Assembly: GCA_034620365.1 (NCBI GenBank)
Contig: JAQGEQ010000125.1
Location: 1-64,000 of the forward strand
Direction of reading: 5' to 3'
Length of the DNA stretch: 64,000 bases
DNA from: Pegea sp. RAD2-039
Lineage: Eukaryota > Chordata > Thaliacea > Salpida > Salpidae
Shown here: positions 24,290 through 36,398 of the stretch, one piece after another
How the letters are laid out: every line of letters starts with the position of its first letter
Numbering within the stretch: the stretch's first letter is position 1
The notes under the pieces: model-generated
Databases searched by the model: none
Seen by the model: the letters and a program-made list of their open reading frames with translations, nothing else
Told to the model about the DNA's origin: nothing
Program-made: the position numbers and the translations under genes

Positions 24290-24420
24290 ATTTCAATTGT
24301 GTCATTAAAAGTAAGATGATAGATGCCAGGGTCTAGGATCGAAGATACTCGTTGAATAATAAATCTATTGATTGGTTTTTGCAGCTGGTTTACGAGAGAT
24401 TTTCTACAACGGGTAGAAAA
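24290..24420 (-). mobile_element. Short LINE RT remnant
   Basis: Similar to part of the RT fragment near 6055-6180, including the stretch GAAGATACTCGTTGAATAAT. Too short to code. Confidence 0.7.
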
Positions 24421-24750
24421 ATGATGAAATCTACTTTAATGACCAAAGCAAATATATAATCAGTTAAAATATAATTTTGGTTTGGTTTTAAAGATAAGCT
24501 TAATTTGTACAAAGTCCACCACAAACAACACATAGCAAGTGAAGTTATTAAAAGTTTAAAATGCTCAATAAACTCTATTTATTCAAAGAAAATAATTCAG
24601 CTTTACAAATATTTGATTTAAATTCTTAGAATTAATTAGAAAATTGAATCAAGATATTTCTGAAAGATATTTTTAAACTATAAAAAGTCAACAAGAAATT
24701 ATTAATTGAAAATAAATTATCATAAAATGTTTAGAGTTTATCAAATGTAT

Positions 24751-25120
24751 AAAAGGTCTTAAGAATCACAATTTAATATAATTGATGTAGAAATTGATAA
24801 ACTGCAGAAGGTAAATAGAAGTTATGAATTAAAATTAGAAAATAGGTGAAGAAATTGAGAATTATTTGTCACTTGTTAACATAATTACATAAATCTTATT
24901 TTTAAAACAATTTCAAAAGAAGTGATAGATTGTGATGGAGTCGGGAAGGAATTCCAAACCTTGGTCACCTTATTAAAAAGTTGTTACTTCACTGGGTGTT
25001 AGTAAAGTTGTTAAATGAGTTAATAACGAATGAAGAGTTTGTGATGGAAAGCAACTAAATCTGTTTGTTCAGTTGGCAAACTTTTGTGTTTATCAAATTA
25101 TTTTGTTATTTGATGAAAAG
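24751..25120 (-). mobile_element. Right copy of the 0.37-kb inverted repeat (LINE ORF2 tail)
   Basis: Reverse complement of 16837-17215 with few differences. Shares the KVWNSFP-encoding segment. Confidence 0.85.
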
Positions 25121-25214
25121 TGTTTCAGATAATTGAAAATAAAACTGAATTTTCTGTCTAAATTGGAGTTTATAGAAATATCATCAAATATAAGAAATTT
25201 GAAGTCATGATATT

Positions 25215-25480
25215 GAATAAAATAGTAGCTTGACTTGTTTGGGTCAAGAATGGTCATTATGTAAGCTAGGACAGAAGTTATGGAGACCCAGTTGCTGCCC
25301 ATGCAGCAGGATTCCACTCCAACCAGATATGCAGCGGAACAGAAGGACTGATGCAGCTGCATCCGGATGACGTCACAGGAGCTGTGATAATGATACTGAG
25401 TACAACTGAGGACGAACTACCTATGGGTCTCCAACTCCGGGTTTAAAATCGGATCTCCTAGAAGTTTCGTGACCAGACCA
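25215..25480. repeat. Dispersed repeat, copy A
   Basis: Matches 34565-34825 at about nine bases in ten, from TGGGTCAAGAATGG to CTCCTAGAAGTTTCGT. Contains one TGACGTCA. A diverged minus-strand relative is at about 23880-24010. Coding potential is doubtful; a LINE 3' end is the likeliest source. Confidence 0.7.
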
Positions 25481-25625
25481 CCCTAGACCCACAAGACCCC
25501 TGGGAATTTTCCTTGTCACTAATATGTCCTCCTGGGACCTTCAACTTGATCAGCTACATCTTGAAGACGGACTGCTCTTTTGATAATTCAGTTTTTAAAT
25601 CACAGAAGGAAAATATTTGAAAAAA

Positions 25626-25631
25626 TTTATT
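25626..25631 (-). terminator. NUP50 poly(A) signal
   Basis: AATAAA on the minus strand 72 nt past the NUP50 stop. A second copy is at 25675-25680. Confidence 0.5.
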
Positions 25632-25702
25632 TTGAAGTTTTTAAAATTTCCAAAAAAATTTTTGATGAAAAACTTTTATTTTAACGAAACTTCACAAATC
25701 AT

Positions 25703-28700
25703 CTATGACGTCATCGCCTCTCGACGCTTCTTATTAATCAATTCCACTAATTCTTTCGCGTCTTCTGAAGTCTTCACCCGAATCAACATCAACACCAACT
25801 AACAACAAAATGACGTCATCGAAAACGCGAAATCAGTCCACCGAAACTAACCTTACTACTACTTTCAGAAACCGCTGGGAATGGAACACATTTCAAGGAC
25901 ACGTTGTTTTTACCCTCTAATTTGGCTTCTGGCAAATTTGGCTCCAGCAAAATATTCAAAAGAATCGTTCCCACCGTTGTATCCGCGCGAACCAGTAACT
26001 GCGTTTTCGTTGATGACGTCACCGGCTTCAAATACAAAAAACCAACTCCTTTTTCGTTGTACTTGTCTTCGTGTTTGTAGAACAACTTGCACCTGTAAAT
26101 CACTTGATGACGTCATCAGTAGTTAGTGACGTCATCACCGACTTTTTAGTGTAAAAAGCGTCATCTTCGTGAACTTGAACCGATTCAGCCACTAGAGGTT
26201 CCTCTTTTTGTTCCTCCTGAAAAAAAATAGCTCTTTGTGAATCGTGAAGTGATGACGTCATCATTGTTTGCATATGACTGATTGACTACATGTGACGTCA
26301 TCGCTAACTAACTAACTAACCTGTGACGTCATCCGTTTTGAAAACGCGCGACAAATAGACTTCAACTTTTGAATTGATGACGTAGATGAAGTGATGACGT
26401 CACTACTGCCGCTACTACTCGTGATGACGTCACAGATGGAAGGGAGTTTAGCTTGATGACGTAATAGGGGCGTGGGAAGAGGAGATGACAAGTTAATTTG
26501 TCGATGATTTGAAGGAATTGGAAGTTGATGATAAAAATCGCTTTTTCGCGCTTCCAAATCGCTTTTTAGAATTTTTGGTGAATTTTCGAAATTATTTAAA
26601 TTTGAAATTCGTCTTTGAATTGGTTTAGATGAAATTGAAGAAGGTTTTTTTTGTGACTCAATTTGGGATTCATTTTCGAAATTTGAGTTTCGGAATTTAG
26701 TTGAAATTTTTGGGGCTTTTTGGGGTTCTTCTGTAATTTTTTTAAAATCTTCAAAAATCTCAGTTTTTCGGCGAAATATTTTTTTTTCGGAATTTTTTTT
26801 TCGTCCAATCAAATTCATTCTCAGATTTCTTTTCGATTTCAACTTTTCTGCCAATTTACAACAACGCGAACTAATCACGTCACAAACGCTATTCTGGTTG
26901 CCTAGCAATATCTCTTTACCAATATTCTTTAATTTGTAAGGAGAAATATTAATCGATGATGACGTCACCACTTCCTCGTCACTTGTCGATGACGATGATG
27001 ACGTCATATTATCTATATCGCTACTTACAGTGCTTCCGCTGCCAGCATCACTGCCTGTGACGTCATTGGTTCGATTGAAACCCTTAAATACTCCAGCAGC
27101 CACGTGAGGTGATGACGTCATCGATTTTGTTCCAAACCCAGAAAACGTCAAAGGTGCTGATGTCGCTATGACGTCACCAAGTGGATTAGCACTTGGCGGT
27201 TTGAATGAAGTCATCAGTGGTGTAGGAATGAAGGTGCTAGAAGGTTGTGATGACGTCACAGGTGGTTGTGATGACGTCACAAGTGGTTGTGATGACGTCA
27301 CGAGTGGTTGTGATGACGTCACGAGTGGTTGTGATGACGTCACAGGTGGTTGTGATGACGTCACGAGCGGTTGTGACGCAGGTGATGATTCCAGTGACTG
27401 TGAACATCGAAAAGGCGAACCTTCCGAATTTTGACTCTTCCTAAAATGACGTCATAGATGAGAGAAAGCGAGGATGACGTCATCACAGTGACTCACGGCG
27501 ATGGAGTGACGTCAGAGTCGTCGTCATGACGACGAAACTTCAATTCAATACTTCGAAGATGTTTACTGTAATCTTTAAAAACTGGAGAAAGGTCGACTAG
27601 CGCATTGTCTTCGATATGTTTCTAGAAGCAACGTGATGACGTCATAGACGCGATGAAGAAGCAGTAGATGAGAATTACCTGAATCCAGTTGAAGACACTT
27701 CGATTAAGAGCAGTAAGATGACAATTAAACTCTTCTTCTGGGTCCTTCGTTTTCTTCTAAAAAATGAATTTTTTGTAAAAAATAAAAATTTTCGAATTTT
27801 GAAATTACTGGAGTCGGCTCTTCGGGATCTTCAGCTTCTTTGGAAACTTCTTTTGGTTTTTCAGGAGCTGTTTCAGGTTTGAAGAGACTTTTACTTGAAT
27901 CGGAGACAGTAAAAAGCCTTTTCGGGGCAACTTGACTTGGAAGTTGGAAAGCTTTTGAAGATTCTCCTTTTAAAGTAAAACCTCCAACTTTTTTGTGACC
28001 CAGTCCACCGAAATTTGAAAAAACGCCCGAAGCAGCTGCCTACGAAACAGATTTATTCAAATTAGCTCCATGAATTGGTGTTGGTGGTCAAGGAGTTTTT
28101 ACAAGTCAAGGTGTTGGATGCAAGTGAGTCTTCAGCATCTTCAACCACCAAACATAAGATTTGTTTGTAAGACAAGTTATTATTGACTTGTTGTTGTTGG
28201 TCGAAGAGTTTTTACAAGCCAAGGTGTTAGAAGCAAGTGAGTCTTCAGTACCCTCAACCACCAAACACAAGATTTGTTTGTAAGACAAATTATTATTGAC
28301 TTGGTGTTGTTGGTTGAGGAGTCTTTACAAGTCAAGATGCTAGAAGCAAGTGAGTCTTCAGCACTTTCAACAACCAAAAACAAGATTTGTTTGTAAGACA
28401 AATTATTATTGACTTGGTGTTGTTGGTTGAGGAGTTTTTACAAGTCAAGGTGCTAGAAGCAAATGAGTCTTCAGCACCTTCAACCACCGAGCACAAGATT
28501 TGTTTGTATGAAGTTGATGATATGAAAAACTTTCTTTTAATATTAATATTTTATATTTGGGATTCAAATTATTTCTACTATTGGTTATAATTTTGATAAT
28601 TTATATTTGATAATTTTATCAAAAGATTTGATTAAATTTTATTTCTAAGTTTCTAATTAAGTTATAAAATTAAACTTATTGTTTTACTTTAAAAAAAAAA

Positions 28701-29194
28701 GAAAAAAATTTGAAAATTTTGAATGTTAAGATAAAAAAAGTTAAAAGTTAATAAGAAATAAGAATTAATAATTCATCAATGAAAAAGTTAAAAATTAAAA
28801 AATTTCAAATTTATTTGAGATTATTCTAATTTAAAACAGAATTCTAATTCACAGAATTCTAAAATGAAAATAAAAAACTGAAGAACAAAATTTGTGAAGA
28901 ATAAAAAAATATAGAAATAACAATTTAATTTTAATTCATAAATTTAGAATTTAAATTCAGAATAAAATAAATAATAATATAATATATAAAACTAAATAAT
29001 AAAATTTTTAATTTCTAACTGACTTGAGACTTTGCAGAAACTGGAATTGATCTTTTAGCTTTCATAATAACTCTTTTTTTTAAAACATTTGGATCTGCTG
29101 CCCTACAAAGATTCTTTTCAAGGATTTCATCACCATCATCATCTTGATCCCAATTTTGATCCGTTAATCTTTTATCTGCAATCCTCTTAGGCAT
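25703..29194 (-). CDS. NUP50: NUP50 nucleoporin (importin cofactor)
   Basis: Nuclear-basket nucleoporin that helps recycle importin-alpha and binds Ran. Eight phase-consistent exons, transcript order: 29194-29024, 28039-27809, 27756-27679, 27621-27497, 27440-26321, 26216-26143, 26092-25852, 25798-25703, giving 711 residues (human 468). N-terminus MPKRIADKRLTDQNWDQDDD matches the importin/Nup153-binding head. The exons at 27756 and 27621 carry HLTALNRSVFNWIQ and VDLSPVFKDYSKHLRSIE. The C-terminal Ran-binding domain (about residues 590-711) has DDAFYTKKCKLFYK, TQLLVRADTTVGTILLN and LIRVKTSEDAKEL. Excess length comes from exon 5 (373 codons), which holds a CRE-built VTSSQPL repeat and a long basic/Ser-rich stretch not recognised in human NUP50. 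The protein ends MTS, encoded by a TGACGTCA copy. Confidence 0.95.
27245..27375 (-). repeat. 21-bp coding CRE array in NUP50 exon 5
   Basis: Six 21-bp units GGTTGTGATGACGTCACAAGT, each holding one TGACGTCA. On the coding strand they translate as six VTSSQPL/P heptads, in frame with flanking NUP50 sequence. Confidence 0.92.
28065..28515. repeat. 113-bp tandem repeat in NUP50 intron 1
   Basis: Four copies. The word GATTTGTTTGTAAGACA recurs at 28158, 28271 and 28384 (113 bp apart) and in variant form at 28497. The same repeat lies inverted at 63545-64000. The rest of this intron (28516-29023) is featureless AT-rich DNA. Confidence 0.9.
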
Positions 29195-30866
29195 CTTGAT
29201 AATTAACCAGTTCTAAAATGTTCTAAAATTTTTAATTAAAAACAGATTTTAAAAATTTTGATAAAATTATTATTATTATATTATATATTATATTTATTAC
29301 AAAATAAAATTTATGATAATTTATATTTCTATGAAATAAAAGAAATAAATAAATTAAAAAACTTTTACAGCTACAACAAAATCCACAAATTAAATTGAAA
29401 AAAAAAACAACCAAAATAAAAAAAATATTTTAAATTGTATTTTAAGTAAACTTTTAAAAATTAATGAACTTCAAAAAAAATTATTTTATTATCTATTAAT
29501 TTTAATAAAATTTTTTGAAGGTTTGAAAAAAATTCGCTGAAATCCGAAAACCTTTCATAATTAAATAAACCTTAAATTCTAATAATTCGCGGTGTCACTA
29601 GTTAGCGCTAAAGCACGATTTACGATTTTTAGGATTTATTAAATCTTAAAATAAATAAGAAGATTAAATTCAAAGATATCTAATTGCTCAAAATTGTATA
29701 AATTTGAAAATAAAATCAATTAATTGATTATAGTTTTTGAAAACAAACAAATTGTATTCTATCTGCTAAATGTTATTACAAATTTAGATAATAAAAAAAT
29801 TAATTACACGAATATAAAGGCTTGAAAAATATTCACAGACTTTATAGAAATAAATAAAATTAAAAAAATGATTTTATACAATTTTAAATAGTTTACTTTT
29901 TAATACACAGATTTCATAATTTACTTTCTACTATATTTAGAAATAAATATTACTTAATGGTAGAAGTAAAAACTCAAGTATTCTAATTTTTGTTAACTGT
30001 TATAAACTAGACAAATTTTGCTAGTTGAAAACTTCAAACCATTATTTTTTAATGTAATTTCATTAAATTTAATATAATTTTGTTTAAAGAATTATTGGCA
30101 GAATATTTGGAAAGTCTTTATAATAATATAAATGATAATCTTTATAATTATCAAAATTTAAATTCCAAACTTTTATAAATCTTATTTAGAAGAATTTATT
30201 CTTATATTTCTTTATTTTATTCGTAATACTAATTTTTATAGACTTTACTTAAGATTTTTTTTATCTTTCAATCTATTTTAGATATAAATCTTTTTTGAAT
30301 ATTAATGTTTGATTTTATAGAATTAACTTTGGGTTTTCTTTCTTTTTTTATAGTTAATAATAATTAAGATGTTTTTTATTATTTATTTAGATAAAGTTTT
30401 AAGGTTTTTTACTCAAATATCATATCTATTTTGAAAAATAGTCTTTGCTTTGATTTTTTTGTTTATCTATTTTGTGTTAATATTTATAATTATCATATCA
30501 AAGAGTTATTAAATAAATTAATTTGTTTAATTGATTAATTTGAGCTATTCATAAAATCATTCTTATTCTCTTCATCGAAGACTTCGGCATCTTGATATTT
30601 AACTCTTTATAAAGTCTGAATTGCATCTATGACGTCACTGGGATGTAAGGATCACTTGAAGAGTTGGATAAAACCGTTTCAAGCAAGAAAGCTAAGCCTG
30701 GAGAAAAGATATAAGAACATTTTAAGTATTTTTTCCATGTAAACAGAATTTTTGTTGATTTCAAGCAATGGTTTTGTTAAATCTTTAATCAGTAATAAAT
30801 TAGCAAGAAACACGCCTAAATATTCAGTAACTTTGAAGTTAACAAGCAACAAAAAGCTTTTTAAAT
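29195..30866. other. Divergent intergenic region between NUP50 and TSSK
   Basis: Head-to-head spacer, AT-rich. One TGACGTCA near 30632. No other regulatory element supported. Confidence 0.5.
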
Positions 30867-33800
30867 ATGGCTGACGTATGGGAAAGACTATTGAAAGAAC
30901 GAGGTTATAAAATCCAACACATTTTAGGAGAAGGAGCTTATTCGAAGGTAAATTACTGGTTAAAATGGTGTTTTACTGGTTAAAATGGTTGTTTTACTGG
31001 TTTTAATGGTGTTTTGCTGGTTTTAATGATATTTTACTGGTTAAAATGACATTTAACTGGTTTTGTTGGCATTTTTACTGTCTTAATTGTATTTTTACTG
31101 GTTTTAATGGCATTTTTATTGGTTTTAATGGTATTTTTAATGGTTTTAATGGTATTTTTATTGGTTTTAATGGTATTTTACTGATTTTAACGGTATTTTT
31201 ATTGGTTTTAATGGTATTTTACTGATTTTAACGGTATTTTTATTGGTTTTAATGATATTTTTATTGGTTTTAATGGTATTTTACTGATTTTAACGGTATT
31301 TTTATTGGTTTTAATGGTGTTTTTATTGGTTTTAATGGTACTTTTACTGGTGTTAATGGTGTTTTTACTAGTTATAATGGTTATCTTACTGGTTTTAATG
31401 GTGTTTCATTTCTTATAATAGGTTTTAAAGAGGTCTTTATTCACTAAAGTAAATAAAATTCATTTAACTTAAACTTGTTTTAAGCTTGAACGAGCTTTCA
31501 AGCAAATTTGTAAGTTTAAAACTTAAAAAATATGGTGAGAATAATCGTAATTGCTTTTTATGGCTATAAAATGTATTTTTTTTCGTAATTTTGATAATTT
31601 TTTTAGCTGTAAAAAGTTGTTTGAATAAAATATTCGCTATAAATTTTACGAAATCAATCAATTAAACCAAATTAAACTATTTAATTTTGGTAATAGCTGT
31701 TTTATTGGTTTTTAGTGGTGTTTTAAACGTTAAAATCTAATTATATAAAAGCTGTTATTTTAAATTATTTACAGCTTGATGTGTTTTTAGGCATCTTGAA
31801 TGTGAATCTAAATAATATTTAATTCAAATAAGCAACAATTTGTGAAAATCTAAAAAAATTAGTAATAATAATCCAGTTAAAAAAATCTTATTCGCAAATT
31901 TATAAAGTTTAACAAAATCTCACCAAGAAATATTCTCAGGTCAAATCAGCTCATTCAACAAGATTAGGACGAGAAGTTGCTATCAAATGCATCAATACAC
32001 AATTAGCACCTGCAGACTTTGTAGAAAAATTCCTTCCACGAGAATTGAAGACATTACCTTTATTAAGACATGAAAATATCGTTCGTGTTTATGAGATACT
32101 TGAAGTAAGTATCTAGATAGTTGATGACGTCACTTAGGTGCTGATTACGTCACTAACCTTTTTGAAATTCATAGGCTAGTGATGGTTATGTTTATATTGT
32201 AATGGAAGCTGCTAGAAATGGTGATATGTTGAGATATATTCAAAGAAAGGGAGCTTTACCGGAAGCGGAAATTAAACATTATTTTAATCAATTAATTCAA
32301 GCTGTTGGACATTGTCATTCGAAAAATATTTGTCATAGGTTTTGAATTACTTTAATAAGTTTTATATCAGTCTGTTTCTCTGTTAATAGATTACTAATTA
32401 TTAAAAGTTAAATATTTAGATTGAATCTTTTAAAAAGTAAATATTTTAAAGTTTTTATTCAACTCATTTTAATTACTTAAATTAAAATATCTAATCCTAA
32501 ATATTCTGCAATAATTTAACAAATATAATTTTATATGATTAGGCTGAAAAGAAATATATTTATATTACTTTAAAAAGATTTTTAAAACGAAAATTATATT
32601 TTAAAAAATTGAGAAACTTTTTAACAGAGATTTAAAATGTGAAAATCTTCTATTGGACAAAGATTTTAAACTTTTGTTGACCGATTTTGGCTTTTCAAAG
32701 TCCATGAATTTTGATACTAATGGGCGAATTTGTCTAAGCAATACTTTTTGTGGCTCAGCTGCTTATGCTGCGCCAGAAATTATTCAAGGTAAAGACTAAA
32801 ATGAATTTATATCCCAAACTTTTAATTAATTTACAAGATTTCAGCCAATTTACAATCATTTTAATTATTAAGTAATTTTAAAAGTATAAAAAGATATTTA
32901 TAAACAAATTATGCTGGAAACACCAAAACAGCTAGAAGCCATTTTATTTTAACTTTAGATAGTGATACAAATGATAAAATTTTAGGAAATAGAAGAAAAA
33001 GAATTTAAATATTAATTTATATAAATCATTTTTAAAGAACTTTATTTAAAAATTCTCTTTTAGGTTTTTACAAAATTAAAAAAAAAATTTAAATTATGAA
33101 ATAAATAATAACAAATATATAATTGCAAAAAAAAAACAACTTAAAATAATTTTTCCACAAATCACATATGATTCAAATCAAATTAATATTTATATTAAAT
33201 TCGACTTTTAAAACAAATATATAAATAATATAAATTATCAATTCTGAAAACTAACCAACCTTATGACATCATAGGACAATCATATGACCCGCGAATGCAC
33301 GATATGTGGTCCCTTGGGGTTATCTTATATATCATGTCCTGTGGTCACATGCCCTTTGATGATTCAAATGTAAAAAAAATGTTAAAAGTTCAACTTAGGA
33401 ATCATCTAAAATTTCCTCCAAGACTTCAACATCTTTTATCGGAAGATTTAAAAGTAAAAAATCCAAATTTTCCATAAAATCTGAGATTTAAAAAAAATCT
33501 TTTTTTAGAATTTAATTCGTTCTTTAATTGAACCAAATGTTTCTGAACGAGCCACAATGGAAATGGTTAAAAATCATCCATTTCTAGCTGGGCAAAACTC
33601 TTCTTCCTCACGGTGAGTTGATGACGTCATCACTTACATACGTCATCATCTGCTTACGTCATCAGACCTTCATCGTCTTCGAGCGTTGCGCAACAAATTG
33701 TTGATTTTTTTACCGGAAGTTCAAACAACCAATCAACGAATAGTCAACGACATCATCATATGACGTCACACAATCGACGTAGTCAAGGACATACGTCATC

Positions 33801-34047
33801 ACAACAACCACGTCATCATCGAAATTCGTCACCAAGCAACGAAGATGATGACGTCACTAAACGCAATGCACCGCGTCACAGCTGTGGATTGAATCTAGAT
33901 GACAGCGATGATGACGTCATCAACTTCATGCAACGAACTTCAAAAAATAGATGTGGTGATGACGTCAGCTTTGTGACGTCATCAGAACGTTCTTCAAGTA
34001 GTTCACCGACGACCAAGCGCGTTAGAAGATCAATGAGAAAGCGATGA
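30867..34047 (+). CDS. Testis-specific serine/threonine kinase (TSSK family)
   Basis: Protein kinase of the sperm-associated TSSK group. Seven phase-consistent exons: 30867-30947, 31940-32104, 32175-32338, 32628-32788, 33275-33453, 33509-33612, 33666-34047, giving 411 residues. Kinase domain about 14-280: glycine loop [12 protein letters not shown] lysine about K43, HRDLKCEN at 136, DFG at 156, [13 protein letters not shown] and [15 protein letters not shown]. The [14 protein letters not shown] and [10 protein letters not shown] strings are typical of TSSK1/2/4. The 127-residue tail is not a known domain; it is His/Ser-rich and carries several CRE-encoded DDVT, DDVI and MTS units. The member cannot be assigned. 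Poly(A) signal at 34103. Confidence 0.93.
30950..31415. repeat. About 21-bp array in TSSK intron 1
   Basis: Degenerate tandem copies of ATTGGTTTTAATGGTATTTT starting at the 5' splice site. The rest of the intron to 31939 is AT-rich without features. Confidence 0.85.
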
Positions 34048-34102
34048 TGACATCATCAATTCGCGAACGTATGACGTCATAGAAAGAAGTTAATTTCATT
34101 TT

Positions 34103-34108
34103 AATAAA
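34103..34108 (+). terminator. TSSK poly(A) signal
   Basis: AATAAA 56 nt after the stop. Confidence 0.6.
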
Positions 34109-34489
34109 GTTTTTTGTAAGTTAAATCTAAAAGTGTGATTTTTCATCGCGTGTATATGACGTCATCACGTGTATATGACGTCATCTTAAACACAATATAA
34201 AGCACAAAATGTTAGTAGTTCAAGGTGCTGAGGACTCGCCGCCTACTTCCATCTTAAAAAATGTAATTAGAATTTAAGGTTACTAAAATATAGTCGAAAT
34301 TAAAGAAGGGGTAATAATCTAAGCTTTCATAAAATAATTTAAGTTTCATATTTTGTTTATTTTTACATAACGTGATTTGTATGAAAAGTTATAGCTGTAA
34401 AATAGATTAAAAAGTTTAAAAAAAAATCAAATCGAGATGGATGATGTCATAAAGATGTAAGCTCATTAAAAGGGTCTCGAAAGAAGAGA

Positions 34490-34535
34490 TGGGAAGATAT
34501 CAGAATGAACTGATGCAACCTTATGTAACAAACAT
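34490..34535 (-). repeat. Single partial 108-bp satellite unit
   Basis: The minus strand carries TGCATCAGTTCATTCTGATA and the start of the next unit, an isolated fragment of the satellite seen at 9255-12856. Confidence 0.7.
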
Positions 34536-34564
34536 AACAATGTTAATGTTATGTAACAAAATTA

Positions 34565-34920
34565 TGCCGGGCATAAAGTTATTGGGTCAAGAATGGCCAG
34601 TATGTGAGCCAGGACAGATATTATGAAGACCCAGTTGTTGCCCATGCAGCAGGATTCCACACCAACCAGATATGCAGCGGAACAGAACGACTGATGCAGC
34701 TGCATCCGGCTGACGTCACAGGAGTTGTCATAATGACACTGAGTACAACTGAGGACGAACTACCTATGGGTCTCCAACTCCGGGTTTTAAATTCGGATCT
34801 CCTAGAAGTTTCGTCTTCAACCCACAAGGCTTCTTTTACCCTTTCTCGTCACAAACTGCTCGAACCCGGGTTCTCCTTCGTGTCTGATGGATAACCGCTA
34901 CATCTCCTAGAACGACTCAA
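34565..34920. repeat. Dispersed repeat, copy B
   Basis: Relative of 25215-25480. Contains an open frame of 96 codons starting at 34604, but the other copy does not keep the whole frame and I recognise no protein family, so I do not call a gene. Confidence 0.65.
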
Positions 34921-35439
34921 TATATTAATAAAATATTTAGATTAATTTTGTTGTGCTGAAAATAGTTCAATAATTTTTATAAATATTAAATAAAGTCCAA
35001 GTTTGACTCAAAATCAACTTTAAATTTAAAAAAGAATTTTATTAAACTAATTTTCTCCATGATATTTAGTATCTTTAACCACAGCTTCTAATAATATTTG
35101 AATTATGCAAAAATCTACGCAACAATTTTCGCAAAAATTTACAAATATCGCAGTAATAAAGACAAAACATCTCATTTAGCAACATAAATAGTAAAGGAAC
35201 CTTTCATAAGAAATATGAAAGAAGCAATTCTTATAAACATCAGTTTCTTTAAACTCGGAAAATAAGTTTCAATCGTAAAAAGTTTGTTCTTACTTATTAT
35301 TAAATAAGATAAAACTTTTAAATTGCTACATACCCTACATAATTAAAAGAAATTACATAATTTTTGAAATATTTTGTATTTAACTTTTAATATTTAGTTT
35401 ATAATATTTTTGTAATTATTTAGAACTTATTTCTTTTCT

Positions 35440-35800
35440 ATTAGTCCTTTCTTCAAGTTATATCAGCTCAGACGATACACATTACATCTTAATAAGCTTA
35501 TATCACCTAGAACATTGGTCAGAGCAAATTTTTTCTCATACCGCACAATTACTACATAGAACCAGCTGCCATCAGACATTGCCATGTCGAAGTCACTCGC
35601 GTTGTTCAAGAAGAAGTCAAACCGTTATAATATATAACATTGTCATTTCTAAACTGTAAATTTTTTTTTTATTTATATTATTAACATTCTTTGTAATTGT
35701 TCACTGTTATATGCTTTGAGTGATATAGAAATACCATCTGTTACATCTTTTACTTTCTATAATTCTAACGTAATTATAGGTGTTATTTGTGAAATGTTAA
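35440..35800 (+). mobile_element. LINE 3' end, inverted relative of 15945-16300
   Basis: Plus strand encodes LHLNKLISP, NFFSYRTI and NQLPSDIAMSKSLALFKKK with stops, followed by a shared 3' tail. Confidence 0.82.
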
Positions 35801-36398
35801 ATTTTTAGGGTTCTTAGGTTTGGGAAATACCCGGAAACTAAGCATGCAACTAGAAACTGTTTAATTTTTATTAAAATCAAATATTTGCTGATTAGTTAAT
35901 AATCACCATTAGATTGTTTTCTATTAAAGATTTTAGTTTTTTAATTTCTACACAGGTATTAAAATATACTTTATTTAATTTGCAAAAGTTGTAAACTGAT
36001 TTTCTTTTTTTATTTTTATCTTAATTTTTTAAATTAAAATTTCTTTTTACTTTTTTGAAGTTCAAACTATTTAATAAAATTTTTATAACTTTCTAAATAA
36101 TTAATTTTATGAATTTGTAATTGTATATTTTTACCAAATAAATTTATTTATTATTTTTATTTATTTCCTTTTTAGCCTTTTCAAGAAAAAATATTTCATT
36201 TAAAAATCATCTAAACTATAAAATTTTTATGAGATAATTTCAGAAATAATTTATTCGAAAAATTAAATTATTTAAAATTACAAAATATTTTATTAAAATT
36301 AATTAAAAAAATCAAAAATATCTTTTTCTAAATCTATTTTAAAACTAAACTTTTTCTGAAGCAATTTTATTTACTGACCATTTTGTTACAGTTAAATC
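35800..36398. other. AT-rich region upstream of GGCX
   Basis: No gene seen. A TTACAG acceptor-like site at 36385-36390 just before the GGCX start suggests an upstream non-coding exon. Confidence 0.45.

Noticed and set aside
26596-26905. ORFs overlapping NUP50 exon 5 in other frames
   Set aside because: Out-of-frame shadows of the long basic NUP50 exon.
27168-27444. Plus-strand ORFs of 65-88 codons
   Set aside because: Shadow of the CRE coding array in NUP50 on the minus strand.
34604-34894. 96-codon ORF as a gene
   Set aside because: Lies in a dispersed repeat. The second copy does not keep the whole frame and no family is recognised.
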